The position numbers were made by a program, and so were the translations under genes. Under the pieces are notes generated by a model that saw nothing but the letters and a program-made list of their open reading frames with translations, ran no database searches and was not told where the DNA came from. This document shows positions 16,693 through 24,647 of a stretch of 64,000 nt of DNA, one piece after another; within the stretch, counting starts at the first letter, position 1, and every line of letters starts with the position of its first letter. Origin of the DNA: Burkholderiales bacterium. GTDB lineage: Bacteria > Pseudomonadota > Gammaproteobacteria > Burkholderiales > Burkholderiaceae_C. The stretch lies in contig JACPOI010000050.1 in assembly GCA_016185015.1 (NCBI GenBank), forward strand, positions 16,123 through 80,122. The letters are read 5' to 3'.

Positions 16693-16716
16693 CTACAGTC
16701 CACCGTCACTATCGCC

Positions 16717-18834
16717 ATGACCGTCTCCACCCAGGGCCTGGAGTTGCCCGCATCCTCCCGCACCCTGCGTGCGGCGGTGGAATTGCTGTCGTCCATGCGC
16801 TTTTCCATTTCGCTGCTGACAGTGATCTGCATCGCCTCGGTCATTGGCACGGTGCTCAAGCAGCATGAGCCGCTGAACAATTACATCAACCAGTTCGGCC
16901 CGTTCTGGGCCGAGGTCTTCGGCAAGCTGGACCTGTACGCGGTCTACAGCGCCTGGTGGTTCCTGCTGATCCTGGCTTTCCTGGTCACCAGCACCTCGTT
17001 GTGCATTGCCCGCAACACGCCCAAGATCCTGGCGGACCTCAAGGCCTACAAGGAAAACATGCGCGAGCAATCGCTGCAGGCTTTTCACCACCGCGCCCAG
17101 GCGAGCCTGGGTGAAGCGCCCGAAGCCGCCGCCCAGCGCCTGGGCCGCCTGCTGGCCACCGGTGGCTGGAAAGTGAAGCTGCAACAGCGCGAAACGCCCG
17201 CCGGACCCGGCTGGATGCTGGCGGCCAAGGCCGGTGCGGCCAACAAGCTGGGCTATCTGGCGGCGCACAGTGCCATCGTCCTGGTCTGCCTGGGGGGGCT
17301 GCTTGACGGCGACCTGATCGTGCGCGCCCAGATGTGGTGGGGCGGCAAGGCGGTCTACAACGGCGGCGGCCTGATTGCCGACGTGAAGCCCGAGCACCGC
17401 CTGAGCGAGCGCAATCCGACCTTCCGCGGCAACCTGCTGGTGGCCGAAGGTACGCAGTCGAGCACCGCCATCCTGAACCAGTCCGATGGCATCCTGCTGC
17501 AGGACCTTCCTTTTGCCATTGAGCTCAAGAAGTTCATCGTCGAGCATTACTCGACCGGCATGCCCAAACTGTTCGCCAGCGAGATCGTGATCCACGACAA
17601 GGCCACGGGCGAAAAGAAGGAAGCCCGGGTCGAGGTCAACCATCCGGCCAGTTACAAGGGCGTCGAGATCTACCAATCCAGCTTCGACGATGGCGGCTCG
17701 ACCGTGCGTCTCAAGGCCCAGCCCATGAACGCGGCGACCAAGCCTTTCGAGATCGAGGGCGTGATCGGCGGCAGCTCGCAGCTGAGCAATGGCAACCAGA
17801 AACTCACACTGGAGTACACCGGCCTGCGCGTGATAAACGTCGAGAACTTTGCGGCCAACGGCCCCTCGGGCGTGGATGTGCGCAAGGTCGACCTGCGAGC
17901 GTCCCTGGACAAGCAGCTCGGTGCGGCCAACAAGGCCGATGCCCCCAAGACACAGCGCAATGTGGGTCCCAGCGTGAGCTACAAGCTGCGTGACGAAGCC
18001 GGCCAGGCGCGCGAGTTCCACAACTACATGCTGCCGGTCGATCTGGGTGACGGGGTGCCTGTCTTCCTGATGGGCATGCGCGAGACGCCCGCCGAGCCCT
18101 ACCGCTACCTGCGGGTACCTGCGGATGCCCAAGGGTCGACCGATGAATTCTTCCGCCTGCGCGCCGCGCTGGCCGACCCGGCCCTGCGGGCGCAGGCCGT
18201 GCGCCGATATGCCGCGCGCATGATCGATCCTTCCCGCAAGGATCTGCTGCCCCAGCTCAGTGCCTCGGCCTTGCGGGCGTTGAGCCTGTTCTCGGGCGCC
18301 GAACCGGTGCCGGGCAGTCGTGCGCCGGGCGGCCTGCAGGCCGTGGCCGACTTCATGGAGAGTAACGTGCCTGAGGCCGAACGCGAGCGTGCCGGCGAGA
18401 TGCTGGTGCGCATCCTCAACGGTGCCTTGTTCGAATTACTGCAAGTGACACGCGAGCGCGCCGGGCTCAAGCCCCTGGCTTCCGACGAAACCACCCAGGC
18501 CTTCATGATGCAGGCCGTGCTGGCGCTCAGCGATGCCTATTTTTATCCGGCGCCCATGGCCCTGCAGCTGACGGATTTCACACAGCTGCAGGCGAGCGTC
18601 TTCCAGGTGGCACGGGCCCCGGGCAAGACCATCGTCTACCTGGGCTGCGCCCTGCTGATCCTGGGCGTCTTCGCCATGCTCTATGTGCGTGAGCGCCGCC
18701 TCTGGATCTGGCTGACACCGCAGGGGCAGGGTGCCCAGGCCAGCATGGCCTTGTCATCGAACCGCCAGACCCTGGATACCGATCGTGAATTCGAACAGTT
18801 GCGCGACAAGTTGTTGACTAGGAGTCCTGCATGA
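16717..18834 (+). CDS. resB: Cytochrome c biogenesis protein ResB
   Basis: The 705-residue product has four membrane segments: a pair near residues 35-55 and 85-105, one near 180-200, and one near the C-terminus. A large periplasmic domain lies between the last two. ResB/Ccs1 works with CcsB in system II to keep apocytochrome cysteines reduced and deliver haem at the periplasmic face. The ATG at 16717 (MTVSTQGL) is chosen because the upstream in-frame TTG at 16666 lies inside the terminator stem. The end overlaps ccsB by 4 bp (ATGA), so translation is coupled. Confidence 0.92.
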   Translation: MTVSTQGLELPASSRTLRAAVELLSSMRFSISLLTVICIASVIGTVLKQHEPLNNYINQFGPFWAEVFGKLDLYAVYSAWWFLLILAFLVTSTSLCIARNTPKILADLKAYKENMREQSLQAFHHRAQASLGEAPEAAAQRLGRLLATGGWKVKLQQRETPAGPGWMLAAKAGAANKLGYLAAHSAIVLVCLGGLLDGDLIVRAQMWWGGKAVYNGGGLIADVKPEHRLSERNPTFRGNLLVAEGTQSSTAILNQSDGILLQDLPFAIELKKFIVEHYSTGMPKLFASEIVIHDKATGEKKEARVEVNHPASYKGVEIYQSSFDDGGSTVRLKAQPMNAATKPFEIEGVIGGSSQLSNGNQKLTLEYTGLRVINVENFAANGPSGVDVRKVDLRASLDKQLGAANKADAPKTQRNVGPSVSYKLRDEAGQAREFHNYMLPVDLGDGVPVFLMGMRETPAEPYRYLRVPADAQGSTDEFFRLRAALADPALRAQAVRRYAARMIDPSRKDLLPQLSASALRALSLFSGAEPVPGSRAPGGLQAVADFMESNVPEAERERAGEMLVRILNGALFELLQVTRERAGLKPLASDETTQAFMMQAVLALSDAYFYPAPMALQLTDFTQLQASVFQVARAPGKTIVYLGCALLILGVFAMLYVRERRLWIWLTPQGQGAQASMALSSNRQTLDTDREFEQLRDKLLTRSPA

Positions 18835-20165
18835 ACACCGCCACGACCACTTTGACCCTCAACGAGGGTTACTTTGCCAAGCGCAGTCTCTTCGACTGGT
18901 TGTTTGCCCTGCTGGTGGCTGTGGGCGGCCTGTATGCCTATGCCAACTACCATCCCTTCATGGATGTCTACGAGAAGGGCATCCTGCTGCTGGCCATCCC
19001 CGCAGCCGTGGCGCTGGGCTGGTTCTGGCGGCCGCTGCGGGCGCTGATGCTGCTGGTGGCCGCCTTTGCGCTGCTGGGTATCGCTTCCTATCAAGGGACG
19101 GATGGCGGATCGCTGGCACGCGCCGAGAGCGTGTTCTGGCTCAAGTACTTCCTGTCCAGCCAGTCGGCCATCCTGTGGATGAGCGTGCTGTTCTTCATGA
19201 GCACGGTGTTCTACTGGATCGGCATGTTCAGCCGGACCCAGCGCGCCACCATGGAATTGATCGGCTCGCGCCTGACCTGGGTAGCCGTGGGCATGGCCCT
19301 GATCGGCACCATGGTGCGCTGGTACGAAAGCTACCTGCTCGGTCCGGATATCGGCCACATCCCGGTCAGCAATCTGTACGAAGTGTTCGTGCTGTTCTGC
19401 TGGATGACGGCGGTGTTCTACCTTTACTTCGAGCAGCAGTACGCTACACGCGGCATGGGCGCCTTCGTCATGCTGGTGGTCAGCGCAGCCGTGGGCTTTC
19501 TGCTCTGGTACACCGTGGTGCGCGAGGCGCACGAGATCCAGCCCCTGGTGCCGGCCCTCAAGAGCTGGTGGATGAAGCTGCATGTGCCAGCCAACTTCGT
19601 CGGTTACGGCACTTTCGCTCTGGCGGCCATGGTGGCGTTTGCCTATCTGATCAAGAGCCAGTCGCAGGAAACGCGCTGGCACAAGCTCGCGCCGCTGTGG
19701 ATCTTCGGCATCGTCTTGTGCTTCGTGCCGCTGGCGTTCCGCCAGAGTTCGGCCGCCGCTGGCGGAAGCTACTGGCTGGGTTACTTCATCATCGCCACGC
19801 TGATCGTGGGCGGCATTCTGTTGGGTCGCCGTCGCATTGCCGAGCGCCTGCCTTCGCTCGAGGTGCTAGACGATGTGATGTACAAGTCCATCGCGGTCGG
19901 TTTCGCCTTCTTCACCATTGCCACCGTGCTCGGTGCCCTTTGGGCGGCGGAGGCCTGGGGCGGCTACTGGAGCTGGGACCCCAAGGAAACCTGGGCTCTG
20001 ATCGTCTGGCTCAACTACGCAGCCTGGCTGCACATGCGCCTCATGAAGGGCCTGCGCGGCACGGTCGCCTCGTGGTGGGCGCTGGCCGGCCTGGGTGTGA
20101 CGACCTTTGCCTTCATCGGCGTCAACATGTTCCTCAGCGGCCTGCACAGCTACGGTGCGTTGTAG
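18831..20165 (+). CDS. ccsB: Cytochrome c biogenesis protein CcsB (ResC)
   Basis: The 444-residue polytopic protein carries the tryptophan-rich haem-handling motif WGGYWSWDPKETW in its C-terminal third, the hallmark of the CcsA/CcmC/CcmF superfamily. Conserved histidines for haem ligation (such as those in the HVPANF and LHMRLMK regions) are visible. With ResB it forms the system II cytochrome c synthase. It is coupled to resB by an ATGA overlap. The 87-bp gap to msrP holds a weak GC hairpin (GCCCG/CGGGC near 20179-20194) but no T-tract. Confidence 0.93.
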   Translation: MNTATTTLTLNEGYFAKRSLFDWLFALLVAVGGLYAYANYHPFMDVYEKGILLLAIPAAVALGWFWRPLRALMLLVAAFALLGIASYQGTDGGSLARAESVFWLKYFLSSQSAILWMSVLFFMSTVFYWIGMFSRTQRATMELIGSRLTWVAVGMALIGTMVRWYESYLLGPDIGHIPVSNLYEVFVLFCWMTAVFYLYFEQQYATRGMGAFVMLVVSAAVGFLLWYTVVREAHEIQPLVPALKSWWMKLHVPANFVGYGTFALAAMVAFAYLIKSQSQETRWHKLAPLWIFGIVLCFVPLAFRQSSAAAGGSYWLGYFIIATLIVGGILLGRRRIAERLPSLEVLDDVMYKSIAVGFAFFTIATVLGALWAAEAWGGYWSWDPKETWALIVWLNYAAWLHMRLMKGLRGTVASWWALAGLGVTTFAFIGVNMFLSGLHSYGAL

Positions 20166-20238
20166 GGTCATGCGGCCGGCCCGTACTGCCGGGCACGATC
20201 TTTGTAAGAATGGGTCCCAGTTCTGCGACTGAGTTCCT

Positions 20239-20244
20239 AGGAGG
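20239..20244 (+). promoter_or_regulatory. Strong ribosome binding site of msrP
   Basis: A full AGGAGG core lies 8 nt before the ATG at 20253. It fixes the msrP start. Confidence 0.75.
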
Positions 20245-20252
20245 ATCGCATC

Positions 20253-21242
20253 ATGTTGATCAAGACCCGTGACGATGGTTACACCCATCCGCAATCCAGC
20301 GAGATCACCTCGCAAGCTGTCTATCAGGACCGCCGTCAGCTGATGCGCCTGATGGCCGGTGGCGCCGCCGGTGCCGTTCTGGCCAGCTGGGCGGTACGCG
20401 ATGCGCGTGCGCAAATGCCCGGTCAGGGCACCAAACTGGTGGGCCGGACGTCGGCGGTGAGTGGTGCCAGCACCATGGACAAGCTCACCGAATTCAAGGA
20501 CGCCAGCAGCTACAACAACTTCTACGAGTTCGGGACGGACAAGAGCGACCCGGCGCGCAACGCGCACACGCTCAAGACGGCGCCCTGGACCGTGGCCATT
20601 GAGGGGCTGGTCAAAAAGCCCGGCAACTACACGCTTGAAGACCTGCTCAAGCTGTCGGCGATGGAGGAGCGGATCTACCGCATGCGCTGCGTCGAGGGTT
20701 GGTCCATGGTGATCCCGTGGGTGGGCTATTCGGTCGCGGAACTGATCAGACGCGTCGAGCCGCTGGGCAGCGCCAAATACGTCGAATTCGTCACCCTGGC
20801 CGACAGCAAGACCATGCCCTATGTGGGTTCGCGGGTGCTGGACTGGCCCTATGTCGAGGGCCTGCGCATGGACGAGGCCATGCATCCCCTGACCCTGTTG
20901 ACGTTCGGAATGTATGGCGAGGTGCTGCCGAAACAGAATGGCGCGCCCCTGCGTCTCGTGGTGCCGTGGAAGTATGGTTTCAAGAGTGGCAAGAGCCTGG
21001 TGAAGATCCGCTTCACCGACAAACAGCCGGCAACGGCCTGGAGTGTGGCCGCACCCCAGGAATACGGTTTCTACTCCAACGTCAACCCGCTGGTGGACCA
21101 CCCGCGCTGGAGTCAGGCTGCCGAACGCCGCATCGGCGAGGATGGACTCTTTGCAAAGAAGCGCAAGACCTTGATGTTCAATGGCTACGAGCCCCAGGTG
21201 GGGCAGTTGTATGCCGGCATGGACCTGAAGAAGTATTACTGA
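20253..21242 (+). CDS. msrP: Protein-methionine-sulfoxide reductase catalytic subunit MsrP
   Basis: The 329-residue molybdopterin enzyme has a Tat-type leader: Arg27-Arg28 in DRRQLM, a weakly hydrophobic stretch and ARA cleavage near residue 53. The molybdenum-ligand cysteine is Cys146 in MRCVEGW. MsrP repairs oxidised methionines in periplasmic proteins, with electrons from MsrQ. The leader implies folding in the cytoplasm and export by TatABC, which is encoded at 61081-62675. The long N-terminal region before the arginines is usual for this family. msrQ starts 13 bp downstream. Confidence 0.95.
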   Translation: MLIKTRDDGYTHPQSSEITSQAVYQDRRQLMRLMAGGAAGAVLASWAVRDARAQMPGQGTKLVGRTSAVSGASTMDKLTEFKDASSYNNFYEFGTDKSDPARNAHTLKTAPWTVAIEGLVKKPGNYTLEDLLKLSAMEERIYRMRCVEGWSMVIPWVGYSVAELIRRVEPLGSAKYVEFVTLADSKTMPYVGSRVLDWPYVEGLRMDEAMHPLTLLTFGMYGEVLPKQNGAPLRLVVPWKYGFKSGKSLVKIRFTDKQPATAWSVAAPQEYGFYSNVNPLVDHPRWSQAAERRIGEDGLFAKKRKTLMFNGYEPQVGQLYAGMDLKKYY

Positions 21243-21255
21243 CAGACGGCTCCAC

Positions 21256-21918
21256 GTGGACACGGCGCGCCTGAACCGCTGGCTGCTGGGCCCTGCCGTC
21301 AAGCCCGCGCTGTTTTTGGCCTGCTTGTTGCCGGCGCTCTGGCTGGTCTATGCCGCCGCGAGTGATCAGCTGGGGGCCAACCCGGCCGAAGCGCTGATCC
21401 GATCCACGGGTGACTGGACTTTGCGTATGCTGTGTCTAGTGCTGGCCGTCACACCCCTGCGCATCCAGCTCAAACTTCCGGCGCTGGCGCGGCTGCGACG
21501 CATGCTGGGGCTCTTCGTCTTTGCCTACGCTGCCCTGCACCTGCTGAGCTACGCCTGGCTCGACATGGGCCTGGAGCCGGGCGACATCGCGCGCGATATC
21601 GCCAAGCGGCCGTTCATCCTGGTGGGGTTCACCGCCTTTGTGCTGCTAACGCCGCTGGCTGCGACTTCGTGGAACCGCGCGATTCGCACCCTCGGGGCGG
21701 CCCGGTGGCAGGCGCTGCATCGGCTGGTCTACGCCGTGGCTGTTCTGGCCGTTCTCCACTTCTTCTGGATGCGTGCCGGGAAGAACAATTTTGCCGAGGT
21801 CCAGGTCTATGCGGGGGTACTCGGCCTGTTGCTGGGCTGGCGCTTGTGGCGCCGTTGGTCAGGCCAGCGCGCCAGGACGGCTGTTGGTCAGGCGCGGATC
21901 GATCAGGGTCCGCGGTAG
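21256..21918 (+). CDS. msrQ: MsrQ, haem-binding membrane subunit
   Basis: The 220-residue integral membrane protein has about six hydrophobic segments. Conserved histidines for b-haem are in 'YAALHLLSY', 'LHRLVY' and 'LHFFWM'. It passes electrons from the respiratory chain to MsrP. It starts at a GTG 13 bp after msrP. The last 60 bp overlap the 3' end of the convergent ODP gene, so the basic C-terminal tail (residues ~200-220) is encoded opposite another protein. Confidence 0.92.
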   Translation: MDTARLNRWLLGPAVKPALFLACLLPALWLVYAAASDQLGANPAEALIRSTGDWTLRMLCLVLAVTPLRIQLKLPALARLRRMLGLFVFAYAALHLLSYAWLDMGLEPGDIARDIAKRPFILVGFTAFVLLTPLAATSWNRAIRTLGAARWQALHRLVYAVAVLAVLHFFWMRAGKNNFAEVQVYAGVLGLLLGWRLWRRWSGQRARTAVGQARIDQGPR

Positions 21919-22722
21919 CTGGTACATGCGTTCGTCGAAGAGGTCGACACCGCAGGACAGGTTTTCGATCCAGTCGAAGAAGGCCGGGATGGCCGGGCCG
22001 GCCAGGGGTGCGCCGTGCTGCGGCACGAGCATCGAAATCTCCAGCTTGCGCGCCATGGCTACCCACAGCCGCAGGATCTTGTTGGAGACCATATAACGAC
22101 GGTGGAAGCCCTCCATCAGCGGCACATGCGCCTTGAAGTCGGTCACGGGCTTCTGTGCCTGTCTGCCTGACATCATGGAGACACCCAGGTCCCCCGTGAA
22201 CAGGATCTTGCTGATCGGATCGTAGAAGTGGAAGTTGCCCTCGGAGTGCATGAAATGCGCTGGCAGCAGATGCAGTTCGCTTTTGCCCAGGGGCAGGATG
22301 CCGCCTGCGTCGGCGACGCCGATGACCCGGCCTTGGGTCTTGCCGGCTTTGGTGAAGTGCGGAACGAACCGTTCCCAGATGCGCGAGATGACGAGTTGCG
22401 CCGGCGTCGATGTCAGCCAGCGATCGAGCGAGGCAATGATGTCCGGGTCAGCATGCGAGGCAATGATGTAGGACAGATGCTGCGGCGTGAAGAAGCGCGA
22501 GCTGGTCAGCAGCAGTTCGTTGAAGGCCAGGTTGCCACCCGGGTCGATGATGGCGCCGTGGTCATGGTCGACGATCAGGAACTGGTTGGCTTGGACGGTA
22601 TCACCGTCCTCCTCCACCAGATCGGTGAACATCAGGCAGGCATGGTTGGGGTCCCGATAGAGCTCGATCGACACGGAAGGCGCCTTTATGAAATGACAAG
22701 GCGCGACTATAGGAAATGTCAC
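21859..22722 (-). CDS. Metallo-hydrolase-fold diiron (ODP) protein, flavodiiron-like
   Basis: The 287-residue product looks like the oxygen-binding diiron domain of flavodiiron proteins without the flavodoxin part. Candidate metal ligands are His90, Asp92 and Asp94 in SHADPD, a histidine in PAHFMHSEG, an Asp in FTGDLG, and a histidine in VPQHGAP. Flavodiiron enzymes reduce oxygen or NO; stand-alone ODP proteins are also used as redox or O2 sensors. The start is uncertain: GTG at 22722 has no clear ribosome site, and the next Met is at residue 31. It overlaps msrQ by 60 bp at the 3' end. Confidence 0.75.
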   Translation of the reverse strand: MTFPIVAPCHFIKAPSVSIELYRDPNHACLMFTDLVEEDGDTVQANQFLIVDHDHGAIIDPGGNLAFNELLLTSSRFFTPQHLSYIIASHADPDIIASLDRWLTSTPAQLVISRIWERFVPHFTKAGKTQGRVIGVADAGGILPLGKSELHLLPAHFMHSEGNFHFYDPISKILFTGDLGVSMMSGRQAQKPVTDFKAHVPLMEGFHRRYMVSNKILRLWVAMARKLEISMLVPQHGAPLAGPAIPAFFDWIENLSCGVDLFDERMYQLPRTLIDPRLTNSRPGALA

Positions 22723-22767
22723 CGCTGCATGATTTGATGTGAGTCAAACCATGCAGGATTGATGCGT

Positions 22768-24042
22768 TCAGAGTAAGCGTTCGTGCTGAAACGTGTCCGA
22801 AGGAGACTCTCGTCGACGTATCAGGTCGGCTTGACTTCCATCAACCAGGATCTCGGCGGCGCGACCGCGGGTGTTGTAGTTGCTGGCCATGCTCATGCAG
22901 TAGGCGCCAGCTGACAGCACCGCGAGCTGATCGCCTGGCTGCACGTTCAGGCTGCGGTCACGACCGAGCCAGTCACCGCTTTCGCACACCGGCCCGACCA
23001 CGTCCCAGGTCGTGCTGGTGCCCACACGCGGCGCCACCGGCACGATCTGGTGGTAGGCCTCATACATGGCCGGACGCGGCAGGTCGTTCATTGCGGCATC
23101 GACGATGCAGAAGTTCTTCTGTTCCCCGGGTTTGAGGTAGAGCACCTCGGTCAGGCAGACGCCGGCATTCCCAACCAGCGAACGGCCGGGCTCGATCATG
23201 AGTTGGCGCTGGCCGTAGCCGCGTGCATCCAGCTTGGCGAGCAGCTTGGACCACAGGGCATCGGCGGCTGGCGGGGTGTCGCCGTTGTAGTCGATACCCA
23301 GGCCGCCACCGAAGTCGATGTGGTGCAGCGGGATGCCGCTGGCCTCGATGGCCGCCACCAGATCCAGCACACGGTCCATGGCGTCCAGATAGGGCGCTTC
23401 CTGCGTGATTTGCGAACCGATGTGGCAATCGATGCCCACGATATGCAGGCCGGGCAGCGACGCGGCGCGCTGGTAGGTGGCCAGCGTGCTTTCGTGCGCG
23501 ATGCCGAACTTGTTGCCCTTGAGGCCGGTCGAAATATAGGGGTGGGTCTTGGGATCGACGTTGGGATTGACGCGGATGCTGATGGGTGCGCGTTTGCCCG
23601 CGGCCAGTGCAACCTCGTTGAGCACCTCGATTTCAGCTTCGCTTTCGACATTGAAGCAGCCGATGCCTGCGTCAAGCGCCTGGCGCATCTCGGCGCGTGT
23701 CTTGCCCACCCCGGAGAAGATGATCTTGGCGGCATCACCACCTGCCGCCAGCACGCGTTCGAGTTCGCCGCCAGACACAATGTCGAAACCGCAACCGGCC
23801 CGTGCGAACAGCTGCAGCACGGCCAGCGAGGAGTTGGCTTTCATGGCGTAGCAGATCTGCGCCTTGCGGCCGGCAAAGCCGCGCTGGTAGGCTCCCAGGG
23901 CTGCCAGCATGGCGGCCTTGGAGTAGACGAACAGCGGCGTACCGTGCTGGCGGGCTAGATCGGCCAGGCGCACGTTTTCAACGAAAAGCTCATCGCCCCG
24001 GTAGGCGATGTGGGGTTGACCCGGGATTGGTTTGGCGGTCAT
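22768..24042 (-). CDS. lysA: Diaminopimelate decarboxylase
   Basis: The 424-residue PLP enzyme catalyses the last step of lysine synthesis. Lys68 in YAMKAN is the PLP-binding lysine. The glycine loop FGGGLGIDY and the substrate-site CESGD segment are present. The start at 24042 ([12 protein letters not shown]) fits the family; the upstream open frame lies inside lptM. It overlaps lptM by 4 bp (ATGA), the usual lptM-lysA pair of proteobacteria. Confidence 0.96.
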   Translation of the reverse strand: MTAKPIPGQPHIAYRGDELFVENVRLADLARQHGTPLFVYSKAAMLAALGAYQRGFAGRKAQICYAMKANSSLAVLQLFARAGCGFDIVSGGELERVLAAGGDAAKIIFSGVGKTRAEMRQALDAGIGCFNVESEAEIEVLNEVALAAGKRAPISIRVNPNVDPKTHPYISTGLKGNKFGIAHESTLATYQRAASLPGLHIVGIDCHIGSQITQEAPYLDAMDRVLDLVAAIEASGIPLHHIDFGGGLGIDYNGDTPPAADALWSKLLAKLDARGYGQRQLMIEPGRSLVGNAGVCLTEVLYLKPGEQKNFCIVDAAMNDLPRPAMYEAYHQIVPVAPRVGTSTTWDVVGPVCESGDWLGRDRSLNVQPGDQLAVLSAGAYCMSMASNYNTRGRAAEILVDGSQADLIRRRESPSDTFQHERLL

Positions 24043-24305
24043 GGGGAGGCCGGTACGTTGGTGGATGCCGGGGCGGGCGATTGGCCCGGAGTCGGCGTGG
24101 TGGACGTGTCGCCGGTTTTCTTGTCGGGCATGGCGGGCCACATGGACTGGGGCAGAGTGGCGCGACCGGTCGCAGCCGGCTCCTTGGGCAGGTACAGATA
24201 GCCGGTCTGGCCACAGCCGCTCATGGCTATTAGCGCCACTGCCGCAATGACAGCAGGCACGGCATGGCTTAGGGCCATGACTAGAATCCGAGGGGTTTGC
24301 AACAT
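24039..24305 (-). CDS. lptM: Small lipoprotein LptM (YifL-like)
   Basis: The 88-residue product has a lipobox AMSGC (lipidated Cys31), directly followed by GQTGYLYLP, the LptM signature. LptM helps LptD mature in the LPS export complex (known from E. coli). The remainder is a proline/threonine-rich tail. The ATG at 24305 is preferred because it adds a positive residue (Arg6) and has TACAAT exactly 6 nt upstream. An internal ATG at 24278 would give 79 residues. It is divergent from cyaY with only 12 bp between start codons, and coupled to lysA. Confidence 0.82.
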   Translation of the reverse strand: MLQTPRILVMALSHAVPAVIAAVALIAMSGCGQTGYLYLPKEPAATGRATLPQSMWPAMPDKKTGDTSTTPTPGQSPAPASTNVPASP

Positions 24306-24311
24306 CACGGA

Positions 24312-24317
24312 ATTGTA
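24312..24317 (-). promoter_or_regulatory. Putative -10 element for lptM-lysA (possible leaderless start)
   Basis: On the minus strand TACAAT is followed by 6 nt and then the lptM ATG. No Shine-Dalgarno site is visible. No good -35 hexamer was found. Confidence 0.35.
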
Positions 24318-24647
24318 ATGACCGACACCGAATTCATGGACCGCGCCGAGACTGTCCTGCGCGCCATCGAAACCAGTTGCGACCGCATCAACGATGAAAG
24401 CGATGTGGATATCGATAACCAGCGCGTCGGCGGCATGGTGACCCTGGTGTTTCGCAATCGCAGCCAGATCGTGGTGAACCTGCAGAAACCGCTGCACGAA
24501 ATCTGGCTGGCGGCCCGCTCTGGCGGTTACCACTACAAATTCGACGGCCGCCAGTGGCTCGACACCAAGGGGCAGGGGGAGTTCTTCGCCAGCCTGTCGC
24601 GTTATGCGAGCGAGCAGGCTGCCACGGCGCTCGAGTTCTCCGCCTGA
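24318..24647 (+). CDS. cyaY: Frataxin-like iron donor CyaY
   Basis: The 109-residue product matches CyaY in length and motifs. The acidic first helix ([17 protein letters not shown]) and DESDVDID patch bind iron. A beta-sheet with '[28 protein letters not shown]' follows. CyaY regulates iron supply to the IscS/IscU iron-sulfur machinery. It starts 12 bp from the divergent lptM ATG. Its stop abuts the stop of the PBP1A gene in the palindrome TGATCA. Confidence 0.95.
   Translation: MTDTEFMDRAETVLRAIETSCDRINDESDVDIDNQRVGGMVTLVFRNRSQIVVNLQKPLHEIWLAARSGGYHYKFDGRQWLDTKGQGEFFASLSRYASEQAATALEFSA

Noticed and set aside
16666..16716. Longer resB starting at TTG 16666
   Set aside because: That codon lies inside a perfect terminator stem, and the added residues are not ResB-like.
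16536..16716. 4.5S/SRP RNA or tRNA gene in the c4-resB spacer
   Set aside because: No GGAAGCAGCC-type SRP core and no tRNA cloverleaf or TTCGA arm could be seen.
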